Notes: generated by a model from the letters alone, not told the origin. A stretch of DNA of 64,000 bases from Janthinobacterium lividum PAMC 25724 (GCA_000242815.2 AHHB01000042.1:124001-188000), one strand, 5' to 3'. Counted from the stretch's first letter, positions 42,638 through 52,947 are shown. Program-made: numbers and translations.

Positions 42638-45375
42638 GATGGTTTTCCTGTTTCATAATCGTTGGCGTCATCGAGTTCGATCTCCGGCGGCGCAGGGGGC
42701 GTGCCCAATGGCAGGCTAAATGCAATGGCAGCGCCCTGTCCCGGCACATGCGGCTGCGCGTGTATGCTGCCGCCGTGGGCTTCGACGATGGCACGGCAAA
42801 TGGCCAGTCCCAGCCCGACGCCCGGCTTGTTCGATTCGCGCTCGCCGCGCGTGAATTTTTCAAAGATGGCCTCTTCGCGACCGGGTGGCAGGCCCGGACC
42901 ATCGTCAAACACCCTCACCTGCAGGAACTGGCCGTGCACCCCGGCCGCGACAGTAATGGTGCTGCCGGGCGGCGTGTACTTGGCCGCGTTTTCCAGCAGG
43001 TTGCACAGCACGCGCTCGATCAGCACTGCGTCGTAGCGTACCAGCGGCAAATCTGGCGCCAACTGCGTCTGCACGGCATGCTGCTGTAATTGCGGGCCGC
43101 TGGCGCGCAGCGCGCTGCCCACCACCTCTTCCAACGCCTGCCATTGCAAGTTCAGGCGTACCTGCCCGCTTTCGATGCGCGCCATGTCCAGCAAGTTCGC
43201 CACCAGGGCGCTCATGCGCACGGTTTCAAACTGCAGCGAGCGCGCCATGTCCAGCTGCGCAGGCGACAATGCTGGCCTGGACAGCGCCAGCGATTCGGCC
43301 AGCCCCACCAGCGACGTCAATGGCGTACGCAAGTCGTGCGAGAGGGCCGCCAGCAGCGAATTACGCAGCCGCTCGGACTCCATCTGCAGCAGCGCGCCCT
43401 GGGCGACGTCGATATAGTGCACGCGCTCGAGCGCGATAGCGGCCAGTGCGGCAAAGGTATCGAGATGCTGCCGCTGTTCCGGCACCAGCAGCCAGCGCCC
43501 GTGCTGGGCAGCCTCCAGCGGCAACAGCGCCAGCACGCCCCGCGTACGCATCGGCGCGATCAGCGGCAGGTAGAAAATGGGCGAAGCGGGCAAGGTATCG
43601 GTGCCCGTACCGGCTGCCTGCGCATGGTCGAAGGCCCACTGCGCGATACCCATATCGAGCGGCTCGCCGCCGTTCGGCGGCAGCAAGCTGCCCTCATCAT
43701 TGGGCAGGAGCAAGGTAGCGCGCGCACGGAAAGCGCGTTCGATGGCGCTTTTCGTGATATCGAAAATCTGCTCTGTCTGCAGCACGCCGGACAGCTCCCG
43801 CGAAAACTCGTACAGGGCACGGGCGCGTGCTTCGCGGTGCGATGCCACGCGCGCCTGGAAGCGCAGGCCGGCCGTCAGGTGGCCCGTGATCAGGCCCACG
43901 GCCAGCATCACGCCAAAAGTAATTATGTACTGAAAATCGCCCACGGCAAACGAGAAGCGCGGTGGCACGAAGATAAAATCGAAGCAAGCCACGCCCACGA
44001 GGCTGGCCAGCGCCGCCGGTCCGCGCCCCAGGCGCACAGCCACCAGCACCACCGTCAGCAGCGACAGCATGGCGATATTGGCCAGGTCCAGATAGGGTTG
44101 CAGGGGGACCGAGGCGAGGGCCGTGCCCAAGCTGACGCCGGCGGCCAATAGGTAACGCCAATGGCGCGATGACCTGCGCGGCACCTGCGCATCGTCGCCC
44201 GCCGCGCGCCGCAGCGCCGTATCGGCAGGTGGCAAGCCGACCTCGATCAAGTCAATATCGGGCGCCAGACTGGCCATGCGCACGGACGGAGGCGTATGCC
44301 ACAGGCGCAGCAGCGCACCGCAGTTGGCACGGCCGACGATGACTTTCGAGATATTCGCGCTGCGCGCATACTCGACCACGGCACCGGCAATGTCGGCGGA
44401 CGGCACAATAGCCGTGCGCGCCCCCAGGTCCTGCGCCAGTTTCAGCGTTTTCAGGATGCGTTCGCGCTCACGCGCCGGCAGGCGCTGCAGGCGCGGCGTT
44501 TCCACGTACAGCGCGTGCCATTCGGCATTGAGCTGACTGGCCAGGCGCGCCGTGCTGCGGATCACGTGTTCGCCACCCACGTACGGGCCCACGCATGCGA
44601 GCAGCGCGGCGCCCGTCTTCCACACTGGATTGATGGATTTCTCGACGCGGTAAGCCTGCACGTCGTCCTGCACCCGGTCCGCCGTGCGGCGCAAAGCCAG
44701 TTCACGCAGGGCGATCAGATTACCCTTGCGGAAAAAATGCTGGGATGCCCGCTCGGCCTGCTGCGGCTGGTATACCTTGCCCTGCTTCAGGCGGCGCAAC
44801 AGTTCATCGGCGGGGATATCGACCAGTACCACTTCATCGGCGCGGTCGAACACCGTGTCGGGCAGGGTTTCAGCCACGCGCACGCCGGTGATGCCACCCA
44901 CCACATCGTTCAGGCTTTCCAGATGCTGCACATTGACGGTCGACAGCACGTCGATACCGGCCGCCAGCAATTCCTCGACATCCTGCCAGCGCTTCGGATG
45001 GCGCGAACCGGCCACGTTCGAATGGGCCAGTTCATCCATCAGTATCAGCGGCGGCGCGCGCAACAAGGCCGCGTCCAGGTCGAACTCGAACAGGGTCTTG
45101 CCACGGTATTCGATGGCCTTCAGGGGCAGCAGCGGCAAACCGTCCAGCTGGGCCATCGTATCCTGGCGCCCATGCGTCTCCACCACGCCCACCAGCAGAT
45201 CCTGGCCATCGGCCAGCATCTTGCGGGCGGCGGCCAGCATCGCATAGGTCTTGCCGACGCCTGCCGAGGCGCCGAAGTAAATGCGCAGGCGGCCGCGCGC
45301 GGCTTTCTTTTCCTGCGCCTGCACTTGCGCCAGCAGGGCATCAGGGTCGGGGCGTTGGCTGTCGTTGGGGAGCAT
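42634..45375 (-). CDS. kdpD: KdpD osmosensitive K+ channel histidine kinase
   Basis: 913 residues. N-terminal KdpD domain with GASAGVGKTYAML (about 35-47), a universal-stress-like domain, four transmembrane helices in the middle (YLLAAGVSLGTALASV onwards), a GAF-like domain, the dimerisation His in LSHDLRTPLTSLVG (near 677), and the ATPase domain with the N box, DDGPGLPPG and GVGLGLAICRAIVEAHGG. Senses low K+ and phosphorylates KdpE. It follows kdpC after 180 bases that contain REP-like elements. Confidence 0.95.
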   Translation of the reverse strand: MLPNDSQRPDPDALLAQVQAQEKKAARGRLRIYFGASAGVGKTYAMLAAARKMLADGQDLLVGVVETHGRQDTMAQLDGLPLLPLKAIEYRGKTLFEFDLDAALLRAPPLILMDELAHSNVAGSRHPKRWQDVEELLAAGIDVLSTVNVQHLESLNDVVGGITGVRVAETLPDTVFDRADEVVLVDIPADELLRRLKQGKVYQPQQAERASQHFFRKGNLIALRELALRRTADRVQDDVQAYRVEKSINPVWKTGAALLACVGPYVGGEHVIRSTARLASQLNAEWHALYVETPRLQRLPARERERILKTLKLAQDLGARTAIVPSADIAGAVVEYARSANISKVIVGRANCGALLRLWHTPPSVRMASLAPDIDLIEVGLPPADTALRRAAGDDAQVPRRSSRHWRYLLAAGVSLGTALASVPLQPYLDLANIAMLSLLTVVLVAVRLGRGPAALASLVGVACFDFIFVPPRFSFAVGDFQYIITFGVMLAVGLITGHLTAGLRFQARVASHREARARALYEFSRELSGVLQTEQIFDITKSAIERAFRARATLLLPNDEGSLLPPNGGEPLDMGIAQWAFDHAQAAGTGTDTLPASPIFYLPLIAPMRTRGVLALLPLEAAQHGRWLLVPEQRQHLDTFAALAAIALERVHYIDVAQGALLQMESERLRNSLLAALSHDLRTPLTSLVGLAESLALSRPALSPAQLDMARSLQFETVRMSALVANLLDMARIESGQVRLNLQWQALEEVVGSALRASGPQLQQHAVQTQLAPDLPLVRYDAVLIERVLCNLLENAAKYTPPGSTITVAAGVHGQFLQVRVFDDGPGLPPGREEAIFEKFTRGERESNKPGVGLGLAICRAIVEAHGGSIHAQPHVPGQGAAIAFSLPLGTPPAPPEIELDDANDYETGKPS

Positions 45376-45401
45376 GTTGTATTTTAATCTTCTTGGGCAT
45401 T

Positions 45402-45500
45402 GTAGGTCGGATTAGCGCGTCCGAAGGGCGCGCGTAATCCGACAACATCGTTGGCCTGGCTGGTGGTGGTGTCGGCTTACGCTGCGCTAAGCCGACCTAC
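45402..45500. repeat. Two REP-like palindromes in opposite orientation
   Basis: GTAGGTCGGATTAGCGCG...CGCGTAATCCGAC (45402-45443) and GTCGGCTTACGC...GCTAAGCCGACCTAC (45471-45500), the latter with a partial third copy of GCCGACCTAC behind it. The stem position that differs between copies (A-T, C-G) changes on both sides. The same element is found at 8754-8783 with a G-C pair. They lie between kdpC and kdpD and could reduce read-through. Confidence 0.75.
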
Positions 45501-45554
45501 GCCGACCTACGCCGATCCAGGCCAACGTTTGCTGGCCTGCGTACCGTTGGCAGC

Positions 45555-46130
45555 TTACTTTGCCAGGGCATCAAGCGCCAGATTGAGTTCCAGCACATTC
45601 ACCCGTGGCTCGCCGAAAAAGCCGATATACGCGGTTTTCTGCACCTTGGCGATGGCGTTTTCCACCTGCGCCAGCGGCACGGCGCGGACGCGGGCCACGC
45701 GCGGCGCCTGGTACAACGCTGCTGCCAGACTGATTTCCGGGTCCAGGCCGCTGCTCGACGCCGTTACCAGGTCGACCGGAATGGCGCGCGTATTGCCGGG
45801 ATCTGCTTCCTTCAGGGCGGCGATGCGCGCCTTCACGGCGTCCACCAGGGCCGGATTGCTCGGTCCCAGATTCGAGCCGCCCGAACCGGCACCGTTATTT
45901 GCCATCGGCGCGGTGGCCGATGGCCGGCCCCAGAAATACTTGGGCGAGGTGAAGGACTGGCCGATCAGCATCGAGCCGACGGGGCGGCCAGCGCGCTCGA
46001 CGATGCTGCCGTTGACTTCATCGTTGAAGGCCAGCTGCCCGATGCCGGCCGTGGCAAACGGATAGACGACGCCGCAGATCACGGTCAGCGCGGCAAACAG
46101 GACCAGGGCGGGACGTACGATAGTGCTCAT
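45555..46130 (-). CDS. kdpC: KdpC, K+-transporting ATPase subunit C
   Basis: 191 residues. One N-terminal transmembrane helix (ALVLFAALTVICGVVYPFATAGIGQLAF) and a periplasmic domain with the family stretch GSMLIGQSFTSPKYFWGRPSA, then SNLGPSNPALVDAVKAR and DLVTASSSGLDPEISLAAA. Stabilises the KdpFABC pump and raises ATP affinity. 10-base gap after kdpB. Confidence 0.96.
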   Translation of the reverse strand: MSTIVRPALVLFAALTVICGVVYPFATAGIGQLAFNDEVNGSIVERAGRPVGSMLIGQSFTSPKYFWGRPSATAPMANNGAGSGGSNLGPSNPALVDAVKARIAALKEADPGNTRAIPVDLVTASSSGLDPEISLAAALYQAPRVARVRAVPLAQVENAIAKVQKTAYIGFFGEPRVNVLELNLALDALAK

Positions 46131-46140
46131 GATGGTTCCT

Positions 46141-48219
46141 TTAAACTAAATTGAGAGCGGACAGCAGCATGTCGATCAGCTTGATCCCGATAAACGGCAA
46201 GATGATGCCGCCCAGGCCGTAGATCAGCAGATTGCGACGCAACAGGCTGGCCGCGCCGATGGCCCGGTATTGCACGCCCTTCAGGGCCAGCGGAATCAGC
46301 ACGACGATGATCAGGGCATTGAAGATCACCGCCGACATGATGGCCGAGGCGGGGCTGGACAGGTGCATGATGTCGAGCGCCTTCAACTGCGGATAAGTGC
46401 CCACGAAGGCAGCCGGGATGATGGCGAAGTACTTGGCGATGTCGTTCGAAATCGAGAACGTCGTCAGCGAACCGCGCGTCATCAGCATCTGCTTGCCGAT
46501 TTCAACGATTTCCAGCAGCTTGGTCGGATTCGAATCCAGGTCGACCATATTGCCCGCCTCTTTCGCCGCCTGCGTACCGGAATTCATGGCCACGGCGACA
46601 TCGGCCTGCGCCAACGCAGGAGCATCGTTGGTACCGTCGCCCGTCATTGCCACCAGGCGGCCTTCGGACTGGTAGCTGCGAATCAGCTTGAGCTTGTCTT
46701 CCGGCGTCGCTTCGGCCAGGAAGTCATCGACGCCCGCCTCGGCTGCGATGGCCGCTGCCGTCAGCTTGTTGTCGCCCGTGATCATGACGGTCTTGATGCC
46801 CATGCGGCGCAATTCCGCAAAACGCTCCTTGATGCCGCCCTTGACGATATCCTTCAGTTCCACGACACCCATCACGCGGCCATCGTCGACCACCACCAGC
46901 GGCGTGCTGCCACGGCGCGCAATATCATCGACAGCGCGCGATACCTCGGCCGGATACGGCTGGCCCAGCGCTTCCACATACTTTTTCATGGAGTCGGCTG
47001 CACCCTTGCGCAGCTGGCGCACTTGCTGTTCGCCAGGAATATCCACGCCACTCATGCGCGTTTGCGCCGTGAAGGGCACGAAGGTGGCGTTCAAGCTGGC
47101 CATCTCGCGTTCGCGGATGTTGAATTTCTGCTTGGCCAGCACGACGATGCTGCGTCCTTCCGGTGTTTCATCGGCCAAGGAAGCGAGTTGCGCCGCATCG
47201 GCCAACTGCTGCTCTGTCACGCCGGGAGCGGGCACAAAACTCGACGCCTGGCGGTTGCCCAGGGTGATGGTGCCCGTTTTATCGAGCAGCAGCACGTCCA
47301 CGTCACCCGCCGCTTCCACGGCGCGGCCCGAGGTGGCGATCACATTGGCTTGCATCATGCGGCTCATGCCGGCCACGCCGATGGCCGACAGCAGGCCACC
47401 GATGGTAGTCGGGATCAGGCACACCAGCAGCGCGATCAGCACGGTGATGCTGACGGGCGTGCCGCTGCCGGCTGCCGCTACGGAAAACAGCGAGTACGGC
47501 AGCAAGGTCACGGTGACGATCAGGAAGACAATCGACAGGGCGACGAGTAAAATCGTCAGGGCGATTTCATTCGGTGTCTTCTGGCGCTTGGCGCCTTCCA
47601 CCATGGCGATCATGCGGTCGATGAAGGCTTCACCCGGATTGACCGAGACGCGTACCAGCAGCCAGTCCGACAACACGCGGGTGCCGCCCGTCACGGCGGA
47701 AAAGTCGCCGCCCGATTCGCGGATCACGGGCGCCGATTCGCCCGTGATGGCACTCTCGTCGACCGAGGCCACGCCGGCCGTGACTTCGCCGTCGGCGGGA
47801 ATCACGTCACCCGCCTCGACCAGCACCGTCATGCCCTTGCGCAGATCGGTTGCCGGCGTAGGCAGCCAGGAGGTGCCGTACTTCGGTGTTTGCATTTTCT
47901 TTGCCATCACCGTCTGCTTCAGGGCGCGCAAGGAGGCCGCCTGGGCCTTGCTGCGCCCTTCGGCCAGCGCTTCGGCAAAGTTTGCGAACAGCACCGTAAA
48001 CCACAGCCACACGGCAACGGCGGCGATGAAGCCGAACGGCGCTTCACCCTGGCCGTTGATGGCCTGGATAGCCAGCAGGGTCGTGATGATGCTGCCCACG
48101 TAGACGACAAACATCACGGGGCTGCGCCACTGCGTGCGGGGGTCGAGTTTTTTGAACGCATCGACGATGGCGGGGCCGATCAATGCGGAATCGAACAAGG
48201 TCAGGCTTGTGCGTGACAT
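46141..48219 (-). CDS. kdpB: KdpB, K+-transporting P-type ATPase catalytic subunit
   Basis: 692 residues. Phosphorylation motif [13 protein letters not shown] (Asp near 313), actuator loop [12 protein letters not shown], hinge/ATP region [20 protein letters not shown], and K+ pump specific transmembrane segments. Energises the KdpA channel by ATP hydrolysis. Stop and neighbours are as in the canonical operon. Confidence 0.97.
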   Translation of the reverse strand: MSRTSLTLFDSALIGPAIVDAFKKLDPRTQWRSPVMFVVYVGSIITTLLAIQAINGQGEAPFGFIAAVAVWLWFTVLFANFAEALAEGRSKAQAASLRALKQTVMAKKMQTPKYGTSWLPTPATDLRKGMTVLVEAGDVIPADGEVTAGVASVDESAITGESAPVIRESGGDFSAVTGGTRVLSDWLLVRVSVNPGEAFIDRMIAMVEGAKRQKTPNEIALTILLVALSIVFLIVTVTLLPYSLFSVAAAGSGTPVSITVLIALLVCLIPTTIGGLLSAIGVAGMSRMMQANVIATSGRAVEAAGDVDVLLLDKTGTITLGNRQASSFVPAPGVTEQQLADAAQLASLADETPEGRSIVVLAKQKFNIREREMASLNATFVPFTAQTRMSGVDIPGEQQVRQLRKGAADSMKKYVEALGQPYPAEVSRAVDDIARRGSTPLVVVDDGRVMGVVELKDIVKGGIKERFAELRRMGIKTVMITGDNKLTAAAIAAEAGVDDFLAEATPEDKLKLIRSYQSEGRLVAMTGDGTNDAPALAQADVAVAMNSGTQAAKEAGNMVDLDSNPTKLLEIVEIGKQMLMTRGSLTTFSISNDIAKYFAIIPAAFVGTYPQLKALDIMHLSSPASAIMSAVIFNALIIVVLIPLALKGVQYRAIGAASLLRRNLLIYGLGGIILPFIGIKLIDMLLSALNLV

Positions 48220-48228
48220 GGTAGCCTC

Positions 48229-50037
48229 TTATTGTGTGAAAAGTTGCAGGTGTTCGACGATCGGGCCGAGGGCCAGCGCGGGAACGTAATTGAGCACGCC
48301 AACGAGCACGACCACGCCGATCAGCAAGCCGATGAACATGGGGCCGTGGGTGGGCATGGTGCCGGCGTTGGCCGACAAGCGCTGCTTGGCTGCCAGCGAA
48401 CCGGCCACTGCCAGCACGGGCACGATCACGCCGAAACGGCCGAACCACATGGCAATGGCCAGCATCACGTTGTAGAACGGTGTGTTGGCGGACAGGCCGG
48501 CAAACGCGCTGCCGTTGTTATTGGCCGCCGAGGTGAAGGCGTACAGGATCTCCGAGAAGCCATGCGCGCCTGGATTGGCGACGCCGATCTTGCCCGGTTC
48601 GACCATCACGGCGATCGCCGTACCCGTCAATACCAGGGCTGGCGTAATCAGAATGGCCAGCGAGACCATCTTCATTTCATAGGCCTGGATTTTCTTGCCC
48701 AGGTATTCAGGCGTGCGCCCTATCATCAGACCGGCGATGAAGACGGCCAGGATGGCGAACATCAGCATGCCGTACAGGCCCGTGCCCACGCCACCGAAAA
48801 TCACTTCGCCAAATTGCATCAGCAGCAGTGGCACCATGCCGCCCAGCGGCATGTAAGAGTCGTGCATGGAATTGACGGCGCCGCAGGATGCCGCTGTCGT
48901 CACCGCAGCGAACAGGGTCGAGGAGCTGATGCCGAAGCGCGTTTCCTTGCCTTCCATATTGCCGCCCGATTGCAGGCTGCTCACTTGCTGGTCCACGCCC
49001 AGCGCTTGCAAGGCGGGATTGGCTTGCTGCTCGGCGCTCATCACGCCAGCCGTCATGACGACGAAGATCAAGGTCATCGCGGCCAGCACGGCCCAGCCCT
49101 GCCGCAGGTCACCCACCATGCTGCCGAATGTAAAGCACAGACCGGCGGGAATGATGAAAATGGCCAGCATCTGCAGGAAGTTCGACAGCACGGTGGGATT
49201 CTCGTACGGATGCGAGGAATTGGCGTTGAAGAAGCCACCGCCATTCGTGCCCAGCAACTTGATCGATTCCTGCGACGCGACGGGGCCCATGGCGATCGTC
49301 TGCGTGCTCGCTACTTGGGCTTCCATGACGGGTTTGCCGGCAGCGTCCAGCACCGGCTGGCCATCGGCAGTCATTTTCGGCGTTTCATACGCCACTTGGT
49401 CGAGCAGGGTCACTTCCTTGTAGGCGGAAAAATTCTGGATCATGCCTTCGCCCATGAAGACGACAGACAGGGCCAGCGACAGCGGCAGCAGGATGTACAG
49501 CGTGGAGCGCACCAGGTCGACCCAGAAATTACCGATCGATTTACCCGAGCGCGAGGCAAAGCCGCGCACCAGCGCGAAGATCACGGCGATGCCGGTCGCT
49601 GCCGAAAAGAAGTTCTGGCATGCCATGCCCAGCATCTGGGTCAAGTAGCTCATGGTCTGTTCGCCGCCGTAGCCCTGCCAGTTGGTATTGGCGACGAAGC
49701 TGACGGTGGTATTGAACGAGGAATCGGGGCTGACGGCGCCCAGGCCCTGTGGATTGAGGGGCAAGAAGCCCTGCAGGCGCTGCAGGCCGTAGACGAAGAC
49801 GGCGCCCACGGTGTTGAAGACGATCAGGGCGATGGCATAACTTTTCCAGCCCATGCCCTTGTCGGCGGGCAGGCCGGACCAGCGGTACAGCAGGTTTTCC
49901 AGCTTTTGCAACCAGCCCAGGCCGCGCACGGGGCCATCGCCGGCCACCCTGGCCATGTACAAGCCGAGCGGATAGCCGGCGGCCAGCAGTACGACCAGGA
50001 AGGCCACCAGCAGCAATATCGATTGCGTCGTCATCAC
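48229..50037 (-). CDS. kdpA: KdpA, K+-transporting ATPase channel subunit
   Basis: 602 residues, somewhat longer than E. coli KdpA (557). The four pore motifs are visible, including SFVANTNWQGYGGEQTMSYL, GTNGGGFFNANSSHPYENPT and FTSAANNNGSAFAGLSA. About ten transmembrane helices. Insertions around QANPALQALGVDQQVSSLQSGGNMEGK explain the extra length. Overlaps kdpF by 4 bases at its start. Confidence 0.97.
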   Translation of the reverse strand: MMTTQSILLLVAFLVVLLAAGYPLGLYMARVAGDGPVRGLGWLQKLENLLYRWSGLPADKGMGWKSYAIALIVFNTVGAVFVYGLQRLQGFLPLNPQGLGAVSPDSSFNTTVSFVANTNWQGYGGEQTMSYLTQMLGMACQNFFSAATGIAVIFALVRGFASRSGKSIGNFWVDLVRSTLYILLPLSLALSVVFMGEGMIQNFSAYKEVTLLDQVAYETPKMTADGQPVLDAAGKPVMEAQVASTQTIAMGPVASQESIKLLGTNGGGFFNANSSHPYENPTVLSNFLQMLAIFIIPAGLCFTFGSMVGDLRQGWAVLAAMTLIFVVMTAGVMSAEQQANPALQALGVDQQVSSLQSGGNMEGKETRFGISSSTLFAAVTTAASCGAVNSMHDSYMPLGGMVPLLLMQFGEVIFGGVGTGLYGMLMFAILAVFIAGLMIGRTPEYLGKKIQAYEMKMVSLAILITPALVLTGTAIAVMVEPGKIGVANPGAHGFSEILYAFTSAANNNGSAFAGLSANTPFYNVMLAIAMWFGRFGVIVPVLAVAGSLAAKQRLSANAGTMPTHGPMFIGLLIGVVVLVGVLNYVPALALGPIVEHLQLFTQ

Positions 50038-50123
50038 AGTTCCTCCGCCTTCAGCAGCGCCACCAGCAGGTACACCAACAGGCCAGCCGAGACCACGGCG
50101 CCCAGCACATAAAACGCGTTCAT
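50034..50123 (-). CDS. kdpF: KdpF small subunit
   Basis: 29 residues: MNAFYVLGAVVSAGLLVYLLVALLKAEEL, a single helix with the LLVYLL and KAEEL ending that is typical of KdpF. Stabilises the KdpABC complex. Its stop overlaps the start of kdpA (50034-50037), and its start overlaps the stop of the 30-residue gene before it. Confidence 0.9.
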   Translation of the reverse strand: MNAFYVLGAVVSAGLLVYLLVALLKAEEL

Positions 50124-50212
50124 TTGACGCTCCCTAATTTGTCGCAGGCGACGGCAAAGCCGGCCGCTACGACGAAAAAAACGGCAATCAAGCCGAGATA
50201 CACGATATCCAT
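50120..50212 (-). CDS. 30-residue single-helix membrane peptide upstream of kdpF
   Basis: MDIVYLGLIAVFFVVAAGFA followed by VACDKLGSVK. One hydrophobic helix with the CDKL ending that I recall in similarly placed small ORFs before kdpF in other proteobacteria. GAGGGTGGG precedes the ATG. ATGA overlap with kdpF (50120-50123) supports translational coupling, so it may be a further Kdp-associated peptide. Function unknown. Confidence 0.7.
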   Translation of the reverse strand: MDIVYLGLIAVFFVVAAGFAVACDKLGSVK

Positions 50213-50586
50213 TCCCACCCTCATTCAGGTTTGTTTTGATGCTGTGCAGATTAGCCAAAAGGGTCTAAAAAATTTGTAAAGACTGGAGAGGTGCTTGTAA
50301 ACAAGATGTAAAAACGACGGCTTTGCCGCATAAAATCCTTCACAATGGGCGTCAAACCACGCGTACGGCGCACTCTTGTTGCCCTGGAGTAGCGCTATTG
50401 CTCGCTGGACAAGATAGAATGCGCGAGCGTCCGCACAAGGACGCCATGCCTGCCGCACTGCCCTGTGCCAGTGACGCTGGACGGGATATACTGTATATTC
50501 ATACAGTTATCATCGCCGCTGTCATTGCGCCCCGCAGTGCACTGGCCTGGCGTTCCAACCACTGTCTTTACTTAGCTTGAACACGT
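50213..50586. promoter_or_regulatory. Divergent kdp/parE spacer with a LexA-box-like site
   Basis: CTGTATATTCATACAG (50491-50506), flanked by TA and TTA, matches the gammaproteobacterial-type SOS consensus CTGT-N8-ACAG perfectly in both arms. It is 80 bases before the parE ATG. The part next to kdp (50220-50330) is AT-rich, as expected for the KdpE-controlled promoter, but no KdpE consensus was scored. No gene is seen in the region. Confidence 0.7.
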
Positions 50587-52583
50587 ATGGCCACTAAAAA
50601 ACCAGCATCCGACTACAGCGAATCATCCATCCGTGTCCTGAAAGGACTGGAACCCGTCAAGCAGCGCCCGGGGATGTACACCCGCACTGAGAATCCGCTG
50701 CACATCATTCAGGAAGTGATCGACAATGCCTCCGACGAGGCGCTGGGCGGTCATTGCACACATATTGCCGTGACGCAAAACACGGATGGCAGCATCACCG
50801 TTGAAGACAATGGCCGCGGCATTCCCGTCGGCATCCACCCGGAAGAAGGCGTGCCGACGGTGGAAATCGTGTTTACACGGCTGCACGCGGGCGGCAAGTT
50901 CGACAAGGGTTCGGGCGGCGCCTATGCGTTCTCGGGCGGCTTGCACGGCGTCGGCGTGTCCGTTACCAATGCGCTGTCGACCCGCCTGGAAATCACCGTC
51001 TGGCGCAAGGAAAGCGACGGCAACGGCCTGCATCACATGGTGTTTGCGAATGGCGACGTGATCGAACCCCTGAGTTCCCGCCCCGCCCCGCGCGACGGCA
51101 AGAAGTCGGGCACGCGCGTCACCGCCTGGCCCGACGCGAAATATTTTGATTCCCCCAATATCTCGCAAACCGAGCTGCAGCGCCTGCTGCGTTCGAAAGC
51201 CGTGCTGCTGCCCGGCGTGACCGTCACGCTCACCAACGCCAAGACGGGCGATACGCAAACCTGGCTTTACGCGGAAGGCTTGCGCGGCTACCTGACCGAA
51301 TCGCTGGCGCAGGTATCGAATGGCGAAACCCTGATTCCCCTGTTCGAAGGCGCGCAGTACGCAGGCCCGGATTCGGAAGGCTTTGCCGAAGGCGAAGGCG
51401 CGGCCTGGGTCGTGGCGTGGACAGAAGAAGGCGCCATCGTGCGCGAATCGTATGTCAACCTGATTCCCACCTCGAATGGCGGCACGCACGAATCGGGCTT
51501 GCGCGACGGCCTGTTCGGCGCCGTGAAAAACTTCGTCGAAATGCACTCACTGCTGCCAAAAGGCGTGAAGCTGCTGCCGGAGGACGTGTTTGCGCGCGCT
51601 TCCTTCGTGCTGTCGGCCAAGGTGCTGGACCCGCAATTCCAGGGCCAGATCAAGGAACGCCTGAATTCGCGCGACGCCGTACGCCTGGTCTCGACCTTCA
51701 CCAAGCCGCCGCTGGAACTGTGGCTGAACCAGCACGTCGATTACGGCAAGAAGCTGGCCGATCTCGTGATCAAGCAGGCGCAGTCGCGCCAGCGTTCGCT
51801 GCAAAAGGTAGAAAAGAAAAAATCCTCGGGCGTCGCCGTCCTTCCCGGCAAGCTGACCGACTGCGAATCGTCGGACATCACGCGCAATGAACTGTTCCTC
51901 GTCGAGGGTGATTCGGCGGGCGGCTCGGCCAAGATGGGGCGCGACAAGGAATTCCAGGCCATCCTGCCGCTGCGCGGCAAGGTCTTGAACTCGTGGGAGA
52001 CAGACCGCGACCGCCTGTTTGCCAATAACGAGATCCACGATATTGCAGTCGCCATCGGCGTCGATCCGCATAGCGTGGGCAGCTCGCCCGACCTGTCCGG
52101 CCTGCGCTATGGCAAGATCTGCATCCTCTCGGATGCGGACGTGGACGGCTCGCACATCCAGGTACTGCTGCTGACCCTGTTCTTCAAGCACTTCCCGCCC
52201 TGATCAACAAAGGCCATATCTGCATCGCCCGCCCGCCCCTGTACCGGGTCGATGCACCGGCGCGCGGCAAGAAGCCAATGCAGAAAATCTATGCGCTCGA
52301 CGACGGCGAACTGGTCGCCATCGAGGACAAGCTGCGCAAGGAAGGCGTAAAGCAGGGCGCCTGGTCGATCTCGCGCTTCAAGGGCCTGGGCGAAATGAAC
52401 GCAGAACAGCTGTGGGAAACGACGATGAACCCGGACACGCGCCGTTTGCTGCCCGTGACGCTGGGCGAAATCGATCATATGGCTTGCGCCGCCCGCTTCA
52501 ATATGTTGATGGGCAAAGGCGAAGCGGCTGGGCGCCGTGCCTGGATCGAGGAACACGGCAATGAGGCGGAGGCCGATATCTGA
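50587..52583 (+). CDS. parE: DNA topoisomerase IV subunit B, apparent 1-base frameshift
   Basis: Restored length about 665 residues. GHKL ATPase domain (QEVIDNASDEALGGH, VEDNGRGIPVGIHPEE, GGLHGVGVSVTNALS), transducer, TOPRIM with EGDSAGGSAKMGRDKEFQAILPLRGK near 440 and DADVDGSHIQVLLLTLFFKHF near 515-535. After FKHFP the frame meets a TGA at 52201; the next frame continues with LINKGHICIARPPLYRVDA and ends properly with SRFKGLGEMNAEQLWETTMNP. One extra C in the CCC/GCCC run (52192-52200) would restore it. ParE is normally essential, so a consensus error is the most likely cause. Confidence 0.93.
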
Positions 52584-52780
52584 TGATCATCGGTATCGAC
52601 CTGGGCACCACCAACAGCCTGGTCGCCATCTGGCGCGACGGCAAGGCTAGCATCATCCCGAATGCGCTGGGCGAACACCTGACGCCATCGTGCGTCAGCA
52701 TCGACGCTGACGGCAGCGTGCTGGTGGGCCGCGCCGCGCGCGAGCGCCTGCAGACGCACCCGCCTCCTGGCTACTGGTGA
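52583..52780 (+). pseudogene. HscC-like Hsp70 fragment, N-terminal ~60 residues
   Basis: MIIGIDLGTTNSLVAIWRDG is the phosphate-1 loop of Hsp70/DnaK proteins, followed by SIIPNALGEHLTPSCVSIDADGSVLVGRAARERLQTHP. These resemble HscC chaperones. The similarity stops at about 52762, followed by a short foreign tail (PPGYW) and a stop. Over 500 residues are missing. Overlaps the parE stop (TGATG), so it was the next gene of an operon. Confidence 0.8.
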
Positions 52781-52947
52781 TCACGCCCGCGGCCACCACC
52801 TTCCTGCTCGCCAGTGAGCCCGATGGTCCGCCGCAGCTGGCCATCGTCAAGCTGAGTGTCGTACTGGCGCTGTCCGTCCTGTATTTCACCGTGCGCCATC
52901 TGTGTCTGCGGCAGCGCAGGTCCGCACAAGCGTCCGGGCTGTCATAA
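52762..52947 (+). pseudogene. C-terminal fragment of a membrane protein fused to the HscC remnant
   Basis: In the frame two bases over, reading through the junction gives SWLLVITPAATTFLLA, a loop (SEPDGPPQLAIVKLS), then VVLALSVLYFTVRHL and a basic tail ending at a TAA (52945-52947). It has no start codon of its own. The hydrophobic-basic pattern looks like the end of an inner-membrane protein. The parent family is not recognised. Confidence 0.6.

Noticed and set aside
48232-50112. 626-codon plus-strand frame opposite kdpA
   Set aside because: His/Gln-rich antisense translation of a conserved channel gene.
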